Origin: Torreya grandis
Taxonomy: Eukaryota; Streptophyta; Pinopsida; Cupressales; Taxaceae
Assembly (NCBI GenBank): GCA_037957365.1
Contig: JARHVA010000021.1
Span: 7,584,501-7,648,500, forward strand
Length of the DNA: 64,000 nt
Reading direction: 5' to 3'
This document shows, piece by piece, positions 10,697 through 25,341 of this stretch (positions are counted from its first letter, which is position 1; each line of letters opens with the position of its first letter). Under the pieces are notes generated by a model. That model saw only the letters and a list, made by a program, of their open reading frames with translations, was not told where the DNA came from and ran no database searches. Both the position numbers and the translations under genes were made by a program.

Positions 10697-11716
10697 TGAT
10701 GTGGCCTTCAACCACATGATGGATTCACCAATCTATAACTCTCATAATACATGAAAACATCTCATAATCCTCACAAGCATGCACATAATGCTTCTTCCAC
10801 AAATTAAAAAATTCTCATTAAATTCACCTCACATACACAATCTTAAATTAGCTTCTCTCTCTAAGATTCAACAATCTTATTCTCACACATACAAACTTGG
10901 CCTCATCATGCCAAGGAAGCTTTTAATGCTTTCTCCCAAAGCTTTCTTCTCTAACACTAGCCTTCACACTTGCTCTTCCTTTTAGCCTAGCCTTCACACA
11001 AGGGTTTATTCCTTCCATCCCAGCCTTAAAATCCTCATACAACTCACATAATACTTGGCAACATCTCACCAAGGAGGCTATCCTCACTTCTACCAAACTA
11101 GCCTACCAAATACAAAGGAGATTAATCAATTTATATAATTTACAATGAAGAAGAATAAGGGAAGCCAACAAATTCAGCCTCCTCCATTGGGAGGGACTAT
11201 TCATCAATAGGAAAAGGTTCTCCACCATGTGTTCCAATTTAGTTTGGACCCCTCTAACATGTGTCACTCAAATTTACCTCCCACTCCACTTGGGTGGTTA
11301 ATCAAAAAACTTGTCTTTGTCTTCCACTTTGCATGTGCATCTAAAAGTAGTGTATTCTCTTTTTGACTTATCCCCAAATACAATTTTTAACCACTCTCAT
11401 AATGGCAATCAAAATCAATTCCCCACATGAAAATGTGTCCCACTTCACATGGGTGATCAATCTAGAATAGTGGTCTTGGTCTTTCACTTGCATAAGAGTA
11501 AAAAAAAAGTAAAGAATCTCCTTTTTGACAAGAGGTCAATTCATAATTATGGAGCCATACTAAAAATTTTACCCATATCCATCCATATAAACCCAAAAGA
11601 CATGTTTCATGTGCCTTGGTGGAGAACTATGCCCCACACGCCACCTCACAAGGATGAATAGTATCTACCACATCATCAATGAATAGTGACAACATGAGTG
11701 TTTTTCTACCACATCA
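10697..11716 (-). repeat. 5' LTR of the minus-strand element
   Basis: Begins TGATGTGGCC and ends CCACATCA on the plus strand, giving the inverted TG...CA ends of an LTR. It aligns along its whole length with 8148-9169. Confidence 0.9.
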
Positions 11717-11721
11717 CTATT
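11717..11721. other. Target-site duplication CTATT, right copy
   Basis: Exact copy of 8143-8147. Confidence 0.85.
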
Positions 11722-12970
11722 TATGTTAATATAAACTTAAATTACTACTCAGGGAATGGTTTCATAGGGTATACTAGGAGGTTTTTTGCAAGCCAAGGGA
11801 ATAATGAGGGTTTTATCTTTAATATGTAAAAATTCAAGGTTATACCTATTATTCCAAGTGGAGCATATGCACATTAGAAGATGGTGAATTTTTTAAAATT
11901 CTTCTTAGGAACCATATTACACAAGACTTCCCTATAGTCAAAAATTCCTAGAATAGCTTAAACTTTAAATCTCTTATCATCACACATGTTCTTTTAAAAA
12001 TCATCGGCTGTTACTAAAATTATTTGGAAAACCATGGAAATTATTAAGCCTCTTATTAGATGGGATGAATATGAATTTAGAATTGGGATTTCCATAAATT
12101 CACATTCTTTATAGTGTTCTCTGATGCTTAATTTTGAGGGTGTTCCCTTTACTTTGGTCCCTTGGGTTTAAAGTCCATGGATTTTGAAAAAGGGAATGAA
12201 ATTGATCTCTAATATGTTTTTTATACACTCAAGCAACTTGATTACATGGTGTATTTAATGTGAAAAAAATCAATTATGAACTAATGACCATGAATCAATT
12301 ATGCAAGTGAAAAATTCTTTAACCAAATTCCATCTACACAAAATTGATGTTTATTTACCTTTTACATGGTGGATGGATTGTAAATGGCTTATTGAGACCT
12401 CTTTCTAGCAATAAAAACCCTGGTTAGATTAAAAACTCATTTCTCCTCAACATATTCAAGTGTAATTTTTGAATGCTCATTGGAAATTTGATTCTAATTA
12501 GCAAGCATGGAAGCATAGGTTTTCTAGAATTTTGGAATCCATTATTAAGCCCTGGAAAGCTCATTTACTTTGGTGTATAATTCATAAATATTTTCCAATT
12601 AGGAACTATTTGGTTCATTTAGGTGTGGCGTGTCTTATCTGTGCATTTTTCCAACACTAAAAATATTTAAAGCATATCTTTTGGTTTTGCATGTATGCTC
12701 AGTCTACCTAGTTATGAATACATACCATCTTTCAACAATTCAATTTAGAAACATTTATTTGGAAGATGGTGGTGCTATGAGATCAGTTATGATTTCAACA
12801 AATTTTAGAGAAAGTTGGAATATTTTTCATTCTGATATATTTTTTCATATATGGAAAAAAAGAAATAATGCAATTTTCACTCATACTATTATGGAGGGTT
12901 ATTTTTTCATTACTAATAGAGTTGATGTTTTCTCTAATGTTATGTTACAAATTCAAGTGGAGGTATAAAA
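11722..12970 (+). pseudogene. LINE C-terminal part with zf-RVT-like segment
   Basis: This continues the LINE read at 7195-8142. After degenerate sequence (for example GYTRRFFASQGNNEGF near 11770) comes the C-terminal zf-RVT region at about 12530-12720. There, PWKAHLLWCIIHKYFPIRNY, then LGVACLICAFF and HIFWFCMYAQST match the family pattern WK..LW...HN.LPTR..L..RG...C..C...E...HLFW.C..A. The frame from 12770 to 12968 continues with IFFHIWKKRNNAIFTH, which corresponds to the usual 'WHIWKERNRRIF' stretch. Stops occur throughout, so no product is expected. Confidence 0.75.
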
Positions 12971-13329
12971 GGTATGGTTGGATCTGGTTGGATGTGGAGT
13001 ACATTGATAATCCAATGGATCACTAGAGGATTGCTTGATGTGTTTCTAGTCAAGTCCCTCAAAACTTGCCTCGCCACTAATGACCACCTTGGAGTTATGG
13101 ATTCAACAATCAAAACAAGCCATTTTATCATATTAAGTTATGCACTTGCATCCCACATTTGTATTTTTTCACATTGGCTAACAACCCATGTGGTGTTTTT
13201 TTTTATTAACATAGATCCTTCTAGGTGGAGGCATAGTGTGGGAGTTCTTCCACAAGGGAAGTTTCCTTACATCACCATTTCTTTTTCACCCTCAAGGTTA
13301 GGTAATTATACAAAAGAAAATTAAAAAAA

Positions 13330-14173
13330 TGGGTGTGATTGTTAGAATCTTGTACCTAACTCTACAAATCCTCCTACCAGAAGTGGTTAAGGGATTTTAA
13401 TATATTATATTTGCATATGTCCCATTTTATATTTGAAAAAACATTCTATTGTATTTTATTATATTAAATTTTTAAATTAACTATACATATTTTTTTGATC
13501 TTTAAGACAATATTATATTTCAAAATGTGATACCACCCACCATTTAATATACTTTCTATTTTATTTATATATAATATTTCATGAATTTTCTATAAGCCAA
13601 ATAAATTAATAAGTTCACCTAAATTGAATCTCATAATATCCACCTAAACATAACACACAATGGTTATGGATTAGGTCATCCCTAACTTTGGTGCCATTTC
13701 TTTGTGGACTCTTTTGGCCATTTTTGTCCCTTTGACTGGGTGGGCAAAGGGCAGTTATTAAATGGGAGAAAAGGAGTAAAAAAACTATATTATTTGTTCC
13801 CATACGTAAATAGTTATTTTCAATTTAATGAGTTAACTATTGCTTTGATCATTGAGCATTACATTGCCTTCAACATTTCTGATAACATTATATCCTTGCA
13901 CATATAACCTTGAGTTATGCATTTTGGTGATCTTATAAAAGATTAGGTGATATGAATTGATAATAAGAGAAAGATAGTTAGGACGATAGTGAAATCTCAC
14001 TGCAAGTCATTGCCATGGACAGATACCATCCTTGTCACTTTCAGCTCTCGAGTATAGAGCATGCCATCAATTTATTTTCTCTTTTATTTCCTAAAAGAGA
14101 AAAAAGGTAATACCTATGTTTTTATACAAATAAAAGGAATAACACCCTTGTATGGTGCCATGTTCTTCTCAAA
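13330..14173. promoter_or_regulatory. Region upstream of the MYB relic
   Basis: There is no gene here. The stretch from about 13640 to 14170 is somewhat less AT-rich than its surroundings and is not recognisably transposon-derived. A TATA-like TATAAAAG lies at 13934-13941, about 230 bp before the inferred MYB start codon. A W-box-like TTTGACT occurs at about 13732. These are suggestive only, because short motifs of this kind occur by chance in AT-rich DNA. Confidence 0.3.
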
Positions 14174-14294
14174 ATGGGTCGTGTTCCATATTCTTCCAAA
14201 ACTACAACTGTCCAGGAGGTGATCTTTCTAATAACAAATGTTGTAGTAAGAATAGGTGATCATTCAATTTTCAATGGGTTGCTTCAGTTTTCAG
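14174..14294 (+). pseudogene. MYB relic exon 1 (R2 repeat, N-terminal part)
   Basis: Start codon at 14174, open for 40 codons to a truncated codon at the lost splice donor (TCAG|ATTGAA). The first R2 tryptophan region (usually G.WT..ED) is missing through the inferred four-codon deletion. VRIGDHSIFNGLLQFS corresponds to the 'HG.GSWRSLPK.AG' part with W replaced by I. Confidence 0.7.
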
Positions 14295-14635
14295 ATTGAA
14301 TGTTTCTTCTATTTTTAACCGAATAACATGCTTTAATTGGACTTAAAATTTTAGCTGCATCATACTAATTGTTTTTAGATGAACTTAAAAACTTAGCAGA
14401 ATAATCCTACTCCTCTTGTTTAATGACAAATCATTGAATGTTTTTTTATTTCCTGTATATTTTCACCTAACCTCATTCCATATTTCAATACCTCAAGTTA
14501 GCAAGCCATTTATGTTTTTTATGGCTCTTTCTGAACAATGGGCTCAAGATTTGTATAGTGAAATTATATAATGTTTGGTTATGCAATACTAATCAATATA
14601 CCACAAAAGTAATGTTTGTACTAAATTATACATAG

Positions 14636-14765
14636 ATTTGGTGGGTTGTAGAAAGAGTTGCAGGATGCATTGGCTAAACTACTTGAGGCCTTCAATAAAT
14701 CAAACAAAATTTTCTTTGTTCAAAGAAGATATCATTGTTCACCTCCACTGCCTGCTTGGAAATCG
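14636..14765 (+). pseudogene. MYB relic exon 2 (end of R2, start of R3)
   Basis: 130 bp between the acceptor CATAG and the donor GTATCA. LVGCRKSCRMHWLNYLRP aligns residue by residue with the family's LLRCGKSCRLRWLNYLRP. The third R2 tryptophan is kept. The R3 start reads KFSLFKEDIIVHLHCLLGNR. Confidence 0.88.
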
Positions 14766-14889
14766 GTATCAAATATAGAACAAAATCTGTGCATACAGTG
14801 ATTATCATAACTCACCCTCTTCTGCAAGATTACTATTACTAATTGAAATGGTGGACATAGATTGATTAACTATTGTTAAACCTTTTCAG

Positions 14890-15271
14890 GTGCTCATTGA
14901 TAGCAAGAATATTGCTAGGGATAATAGATATTGAAATAAAGAACTACTCGAACACTTATCTTAGTAAAAAGTTGAGAATCCAAGCTGAACATATACAACA
15001 AAATAGAAACCAAGGTATTATAACTGATAGTCCATCTTCTGCATCTGTGCACCTACAATCTACTCATCTTCTCAAAGAATATACCCATAATTTTCAATGT
15101 AATCACAAGATCAACACTGGTAAGATTAATGCAATGTATTTGATGGGTGATACACAGTTGCCATGGATTCACAATTTGGAGTTGTCACCGAATTCATCTA
15201 ACAATTATCTTGCTTCCATCTCAACCTCCATTTTGGAGGATGAATTTTACTACCTTCACAATGACATTTGA
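14890..15271 (+). pseudogene. MYB relic exon 3 (rest of R3 plus C-terminal region)
   Basis: The acceptor CTTTTCAG at 14882-14889 joins in phase with exon 2. After the R3 end (NTYLSKKLRIQ) come about 95 codons of low-complexity-free, polar sequence with no stop, ending LEDEFYYLHNDI. That C-terminus contains no motif I can assign to a MYB subgroup. Confidence 0.8.
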
Positions 15272-16240
15272 ATTCCTTGGATGCAATGTTACCGTGATGA
15301 TGTTGAGTATAGCCACTTTAATAGCTTATGATTGCACAACCTTGAATGTGAGACATAATTTATTATACAAAATATGTTACACTAATTGATTTATCTTCAA
15401 TAGGAATACACAAATGTGGGTTCTTTTTTAAACAAGAAAGCAAATGGAACAAAGTACAATAATATAAATAATATGTAATGTTTAAGGGAGACAAATAAAA
15501 TTAAATAATATGCATATTTAGATGGGGACATTTGGATGACTTTTATAAACTTGACTTTTGTTGGCAACATTTGGATGAGTTTAGAAGTGATGTTAGAGTG
15601 AATTTGAAGGTAATTCTAGGTTGTCCCTAAAGTTTACTAAAGGATGACTTTTGAGATGACATTAATGTGACTTTATAAGTAACATTAGGTTGTTTTTAGC
15701 ATGCGATGTTAGTGAATTTATACATGACTTTAAATTTAATTTAGAGGTGACATTAGGGCATCATTTGTAGTCAATGTTTGTAGAGTCAAATTTTGATGGA
15801 ATTTATTTATAACTCTATGGTCATTTTTATGGTGTGATGTTTGGTTATTTTTAAATATAATTGTATTTTTATTTATAATATCAATTTATTGGGTATGTAT
15901 ATGAAGCTGGAGAACAATTTCCTTAATATTTTTTTATGTGGATATGTTATAACCATAATGTTTATACATTATGGTTATAATGTATACGTGTTATTTGAAT
16001 TTAGACTCAAAACATCAAAACCATAATTATGATTCTATAATATGTATATGTTATGAATACATAATACCTACATAGTTTTATCATTAGGTATACATATTAT
16101 TGACACTTTACTTAGTGCTAAAAATGCATACATGTTATGTATTAATAACGTGTGAATGTTATTATAAACACAAAAAATAAAAATAAAAATTCCCATCCAT
16201 AGGTAAACACTTTATTTTAATTTTCCTACTTGTTTGATGC
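15272..16240. other. No gene; degenerate repeats and palindromes
   Basis: From 15530 to 15800 a loose motif of the form TGACATTAG / GTGACTTT / GATGTTAG recurs at irregular spacing, suggesting a very decayed tandem repeat. From 15940 to 16170 the DNA is rich in short inverted repeats, the strongest listed separately. Confidence 0.4.
15947..15980. repeat. Perfect 15-bp inverted repeat with 4-nt loop
   Basis: TTATAACCATAATGT, then loop TTAT, then ACATTATGGTTATAA. The arms are exact complements. A weaker partner (TAATAAC...GTTATTA) lies at about 16143-16166. It could be the core of a small fold-back element or a MITE remnant. No flanking target-site duplication was established. Confidence 0.75.
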
Positions 16241-17660
16241 TTCTCTTGGCCAAAATGTGATCACATTTTACTTGGAGGAAAATAAAAATGTACCTCGATC
16301 TCTTGATACCTCACCAAATCAACAATGTCACCATGGAGGGGAGGTGAGTAATCAAAAACCAAACGTACTAACAATAAATTTTGATAATATTTTTATTTGC
16401 ATTGTTTAATTTTTCTAAATCCTATTTTTTTATAGCACAATCCACTATAAGAGACCAATAGGCTAACCAACCTCTGAACCCTCTGCCTAACCCTCATAAC
16501 CCTCCACCTAACCCTCTTAACCCTCCTAGAGTTCCACAAGTTCCCCCAGGAAGTTGAGAGGATCTAGTTACACACATAGTGGAAAATAAAATAGAAAATG
16601 AACAAATAATTATGAGAATGAGTGACACCACATTGACCAACACCCATTGCACCTATTTGGTCAATACCCTAGAGTCAGTCTTAGGTCAAGTTGAGTCGAT
16701 AACAAGTTAAATTGACAAATGGGCATCATATAGGGATAGATGTAGGGCTTACTATGTTGACAAATTGTTAGCACATGAGGTGAAGAACAAACCCATATCA
16801 AAAGAGAAAATTTTGCCTTATTCATCAACCTAAGAACTAATACACATTTTCCAGTAATCACTAAATGTTTCCCAATCCACTGATACCAACATAATTTGAT
16901 CTGAAATAATTCTTGAGAATGATGGTGGATGGTGTTTGATTACCCACCATGTAATAACCATAAGGTCCCATTGTATTTTTTAAGGAAACTCTGTTGTGAT
17001 TTTTTTCTCAATGAAAATCCTAACTATTTTGACTATGGTGAGTTTCAAGGTTGAAGGAAAGGCTCTACACAGGATCGAATAGGTGCATGTCATGCACTTA
17101 ATCAATCTGCAAGAATCCCTACCTAAAAGACACTTCAACTTGAGATCCCCTCTACAGTGAAGGAGGTCATGGATATTGACACTTTTCATGTGCTTAGTGT
17201 GCTTACTGATACACTTGTTCAACATATGAGTAGGATGTTTGAGACCAATGAAGGACATACTCCACCCAGTGTGCATACCCAACCTCACTATTGCAGATGC
17301 TATGGTGCTATATCCACTAGACCTTTAGATGATGATGGTGGTTCTTCTGATAGATTAGATGATAGAGTCATGAGTGATGAGTTTTTGGCATGTATATTTG
17401 GTGTGCATACATTGGTGACTACACACATGCGTGTATCTTTTATATAAATTTCATGTTAAATTTAAGTTATATTTTTATAAAAAAGATAACAATTAATTTA
17501 CATAGAAATTAAATAATATATATGGAATTTTTATGTTGTAGGAGGAGACGGTGCCTATATCTTCATTTGGCTAGCTTGTGGGCCATCCACTTCTTCCGTT
17601 GTCAATGTTACTAGGCCACCATTTACATATACAGAGGTAAAATTTTGAGTTAATATTATA
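16240..17660 (+). pseudogene. Unrecognised exon-like coding remnant
   Basis: Several plus-strand stretches read as ordinary protein with few stops and are bordered by splice-like sites. A segment to about 16344 ends at GGAG|GTGAGTA. After TTTATAG|CACAATCC (about 16437) a long read begins with a Pro/Asn-rich part and continues to about 17120 with segments such as RDRCRAYYVDKLLAHEVKNK, broken by several stops. An open frame at 17157-17447 (96 aa) follows with LVQHMSRMFETNEGH and LDDDGGSSDRLDD. Another short read at 17543-17634 (ACGPSTSSVVNVTRPPFTYT) ends at a GAG|GTAAAA donor-like site. I recognise no family. It could be a decayed host gene or a DNA-transposon protein. Confidence 0.35.
16474..16552 (+). 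repeat. CTAACCCTC-type minisatellite coding Pro/Asn
   Basis: About six imperfect copies of a 9- to 15-bp unit built on AACCCTC(C/T). In one frame it reads NPLPNPHNPPPNPLNPP. It resembles plant telomere repeats only superficially, since the unit is not CCCTAAA. Confidence 0.55.
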
Positions 17661-17911
17661 CTATATGTACATGATTACACACACACACACTTTGGGGTAA
17701 AATTTTGAGTTAATATATGTTTAAGAGCTCTAAAAAACTAAATGAGGTTGTTTTTTTAGTTGATGATGATAGTAGACACTCTTCTATATCTACGAGCAAA
17801 GACACACACAAGCATTGTTGCTATAAAATCATCCACACATGCATTCATCGAGGGACATGTTGAATTGTAATTCTAAATCATAAAAATAGATTTATTTTAA
17901 TAATTTTATGT

Positions 17912-18173
17912 TATGATCCACACTTATAATAATTGTAAATATGCAAAATATAATTTATATCAACACAACACAAAAGATATAGGTGGGCCAAGATCCCCAA
18001 ATATTCACTATATAAAAAAATATAATAATCACCCTTAAGGTAGAGCAACACCATATAATACTCATTTAGGAAGGAATAACTCTGTAATGTCTCTTCGAGG
18101 GGACAACATTCAATATCCTCTTACTATAGATGACTCAATGCTTACTTCATTCCTTTACAATAATATTCACCTC

Positions 18174-18230
<57 letters not shown>

Positions 18231-18496
18231 GTATGATCCATACTTATAATAATTGGAAATATGCATAATATAATGTATATCAATATAAAACAAAAGATAT
18301 AGGTGGGCCAAGATGCCCAAATATTCAATATATGCAGAAATAGAATAATCACCCTTAAGGTAGGGCAACACCATACAATACTCCTTTATGAAGGAATAAC
18401 TCCACAATCTCTCTTCGAGGGGAAAACCTCCAATATCTTCTTACAATAGAAGACTCAATGCTTACTTTATTCCTTTACAATTATATTCTCTTTTAT
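17912..18496 (+). repeat. Direct duplication of ~265 bp flanking an (AT)n tract
   Basis: 17912-18176 and 18232-18496 align throughout. Shared blocks include GATATAGGTGGGCCAAGAT, ATCACCCTTAAGGTAG, GGAATAACTC, TCTCTTCGAGGGG, GACTCAATGCTTACTT and ATTCCTTTACAAT. They are separated only by a pure (TA)n run at 18177-18229, so the period is about 320 bp. No PBS or PPT was seen, which argues against an LTR pair. Confidence 0.85.
18177..18229. repeat. (TA)n microsatellite
   Basis: Uninterrupted TA run of about 52 bp between the two duplicated units. Confidence 0.95.
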
Positions 18497-19166
18497 ATAG
18501 ATCTCTATATAACTAACAATGGATAGGTAACCTCTTAATCTAAATGTAGGCCAACCATTACCCAATGCACTAATTTCGCAAGTTACTCCTGTATCCTAAT
18601 ATATTAGACCCATATAACTAACTAAGTGGGATGTGTGCCAAATGTTGGCATCTCTATCAACCCATATAGATTAATATATCATATCCCTAGGTACATAGCA
18701 TTTTACTACAAACTCAGACAAATATAACTTATGTGAATATACTATGTGTGCAGGTTTTTTGTATGGCATATGATAGTCTTGGAATCAAAATGATTATTAG
18801 GGTACATTCTCATGTTTCTTCCCCATTTCACATTCTTATTCATGTAATTTGACCTGTCACTGACCCTATTGAGTATCAGGGGAAGATTGAGAATAACCAT
18901 GAGATTGTAATATGTGCATGTTTAAATTATTTTTGTATTCTAGTTTTAAAACAATTTATAAACTTGGTTGCATGTATAGTATATAAATTTTATAATAATA
19001 TTTGTATTAGAATAGATTCAACTATAGGTGAGTTATGATCATATAAGGACCCATATTTGGACCTTGGAGGAATCCAAGGAATTTGAGGGATCTTCATCTA
19101 CAAGAAGGGCATCCTAGGGAGAGTCTTATTCAATGAAGGCAAAGATAGGGAGACTATTTTATGATT
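18497..19166. other. No clear gene; weak exon-like patches
   Basis: Two stretches look mildly coding. One follows TGTGCAG at about 18753. The other, at about 19027-19160, reads WTLEESKEFEGSSSTRRAS and then YSMKAKIGRLFYD with one stop. They may be the 3' end of the unrecognised remnant at 16240-17660, since strand and style agree. No domain was recognised. Confidence 0.3.
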
Positions 19167-19375
19167 AGGATGTCTTAGATGATGTAATTTTTTGTATGCC
19201 TATATCTAAATGTATGTGTTTTTGACATTTTGTGTATAATACATTCACATGACATTCTATTATGTTATTAGATGATGTAATGTTTTGTATGCCTATATGG
19301 CAATGCATGTGTTATTAGCATTGTATACTTATATAGCATTCATCTGACATTATATTATGTTCTTATTTGGTATGC
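19167..19375 (+). repeat. Imperfect tandem repeat, ~99-bp period
   Basis: TTAGATGATGTAAT.TTTTGTATGCC occurs at about 19168 and 19267. Each copy is followed by similar ACATTC...GACATT.TATTATGTT text, and a third truncated copy begins at about 19355. Confidence 0.7.
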
Positions 19376-19380
19376 CTTTA

Positions 19381-23830
<4,450 letters not shown>

Positions 23831-24180
23831 TTTTAATGTAGGACTTTATTTCCATTTATTTATTTTATTTGGGTTGTTACTACACATGGTTTAGCTTGAT
23901 TAGGTACCATGTGTCATAGGGAGTTGCTCTTTACTATCATGATTATCTAGTTGGTAGGAGTTACTCTTTGATTGACTATTTTGGGTATGGGATTTACATG
24001 CCTATTACCACTACTCTAGTTACTTTTCATCTCTCATATTTGTACACCTATTGTAAAGTTGAATTCATGGAGGAATTTGCATTATTTTTCTGCTCTCTTT
24101 GAATTCTTACTTCAACAATTATATATGTTCAATCTACAATCACCGGCCTTGGACATCCTCATTTATGGATGATTATCACA
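23831..24180 (+). repeat. 5' LTR of element 2
   Basis: Direct repeat of 27491-27845. Shared blocks include CATTTATT..TTTATTTGGGTTGTT, ATTATCTAGTTGGTAGGAGT, TTAAAGTTGAATTCATG, and CCTCATTTATGGATGATT at the end. The right end abuts the PBS without a gap. Confidence 0.85.
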
Positions 24181-24192
24181 TGGTACCAAAGC
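24181..24192 (+). other. Primer-binding site of element 2
   Basis: TGGTACCAAAGC, two mismatches from the tRNA-Met PBS consensus TGGTATCAGAGC. Confidence 0.75.
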
Positions 24193-25341
24193 ATGGGTGT
24201 TGGTAATAATCACTATTTTTATTTTTTTGTATAATAGTTTGAAATCTTGAATTTTCAAAGAGACATTTTATGTATTTTAAGAGTTTTTATAGCTTGATGC
24301 CATTGTAAATGTTTTTTTTGGATATATAATCCCATGACCTGCTCTTCATAGTGTATCATCCTTCATACTATGGCTTCTCCTAACCTTCATAGTCTCTCAT
24401 GGATATATCCATCTATAAACCTTCCAATCTTGCTCCATCACATCATAAATTGGTTCATAGTAGAGGAAAAGTCATGCCCTTCTATGCATGACCTGTGGTT
24501 TTGAGTAGTGGTATTAATACCACTCAAGTTTTCAGCCCTACCACCTGTGTGTTCTAAGGATCTAAAATATGACATAGATCCATCTCTCCACCCTCATAGA
24601 ACCTCTTGCCACTCCCATCATAACCATTTTGAGGTCTTGGTGAATACATCATCATTACTTTATTGGCCTAAATCACAAATAACATGTTGTCTCTTCGCAT
24701 TCTCCTTGGTGTAGTAGAAGGTTTGAAGCACGTTGGGCATCACCTTAGTACATATTTGCATGGGAAGGTAGTGTGTAGTATCTAATTAACATAGATCCAT
24801 TTGGGTTCTCATGTGATGGCTACATGTCCCTCCTAAAATATGTCTCTTTCATACTCGATCTCAATGTGACTCAATGGCTCATGTGATCTACTCCCTTAGA
24901 GAGCCATGTGTCTTCAAAACTATCCACATGTTTGGTTTTCTTGTCCTCATGGTACCTATTGAGTGCTTGTAAACCTATATTATTCCAAATCATGGTTTTC
25001 AATACCAGTTTATTTTTGGTCAAGTTTTGCATGCATAATAAACTTGAATTCACTTTATTTAAAGTCAAGTAAAGAGTGGTAGGAACATTAAACAGGAGTG
25101 GGAGACATAATCATGTGGGATTAATATTGGTAGGGTGGTGTTTTTTAAGATAATGCATTTTGAAATCTTTTTTTATTGTTTTTTATTAAAACAATATATT
25201 GTAAAGGGGACATGGAGATATTTTTTTATTGTTTTTAATATAAAAACAATGTTTTATATCTAGGAGAAATAAGGAGATCATTTGTTATTGTATTAATTGA
25301 TCATACCTATTCCATATTCCTTTTCACTTATAGAAGATGGA

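Larger units (their letters stand above)
8148..11716 (-). mobile_element. Complete non-autonomous LTR retrotransposon (LARD-like), minus strand
   Basis: The two LTRs are about 1022 and 1020 bp (8148-9169, 10697-11716), the internal region about 1.5 kb, and the target-site duplication CTATT is perfect. The tRNA-Met PBS TGGTATCAGAGC sits on the minus strand at 10683-10694, so the right LTR is the 5' LTR. It inserted into the LINE relic, whose coding sequence resumes after the duplication. No gag-pol enzymes are present. The internal region carries only short acidic reading frames and a gag-like N-terminus. The LTRs remain easy to align, so this insertion looks younger than its LINE host. Confidence 0.9.
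7195..13329 (+). mobile_element. LINE (L1-like) relic, split by a nested LTR element
   Basis: This is a non-LTR retrotransposon on the plus strand. Reverse-transcriptase segments occupy 7195-8142. After the 3.57-kb insertion at 8148-11716, the coding trace resumes at 11722 and ends in a zf-RVT-like segment at about 12530-12720, with further coding-like sequence to about 12970. A short A-rich stretch at about 13314-13329 may be the decayed poly(A) tail. Many stops and frameshifts show it is long dead. The 5' part (endonuclease) was not found upstream. Exact ends and target-site duplication are unknown. Confidence 0.75.
14174..15271 (+). pseudogene. R2R3-MYB transcription factor relic (3 exons)
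   Basis: The ancestral product is a plant R2R3-MYB DNA-binding regulator. Exon 1 (14174-14294) starts MGRVPYSSK, the family's usual start, and gives 40 codons plus one base against the usual 44 plus one, so an in-frame loss of four codons is likely. Exon 2 (14636-14765) is exactly 130 bp, the canonical length, with no stop. It reads CRKSCRMHWLNYLRP and then LHCLLGNR. Exon 3 (14890-15271) reads SLIARILLGI, then EIKNYSNTYLSKKLRIQ, and stays open to a TGA. Intron 1 (341 bp) has lost its GT donor (AT instead). Intron 2 (124 bp) keeps GT...AG. Two R3 tryptophans are gone: GNRW is GNRC and NYWNT is NYSNT. GRTDNEIKN has become GIIDIEIKN. DNA binding is therefore unlikely. A bHLH-contact-like pattern (DIIVHLHCLLGNRCSL) hints at the flavonoid-type clades, but the clade is uncertain. 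Confidence 0.88.

Noticed and set aside
10365..10754. 129-codon plus-strand ORF
   Set aside because: It lies antisense to the gag-like start and PBS of the minus-strand LTR element and crosses into its LTR.
16474..16552. Interstitial telomeric repeat
   Set aside because: The unit is AACCCTC with variable length, not the plant telomere unit CCCTAAA, and it reads as a Pro/Asn-rich coding stretch.
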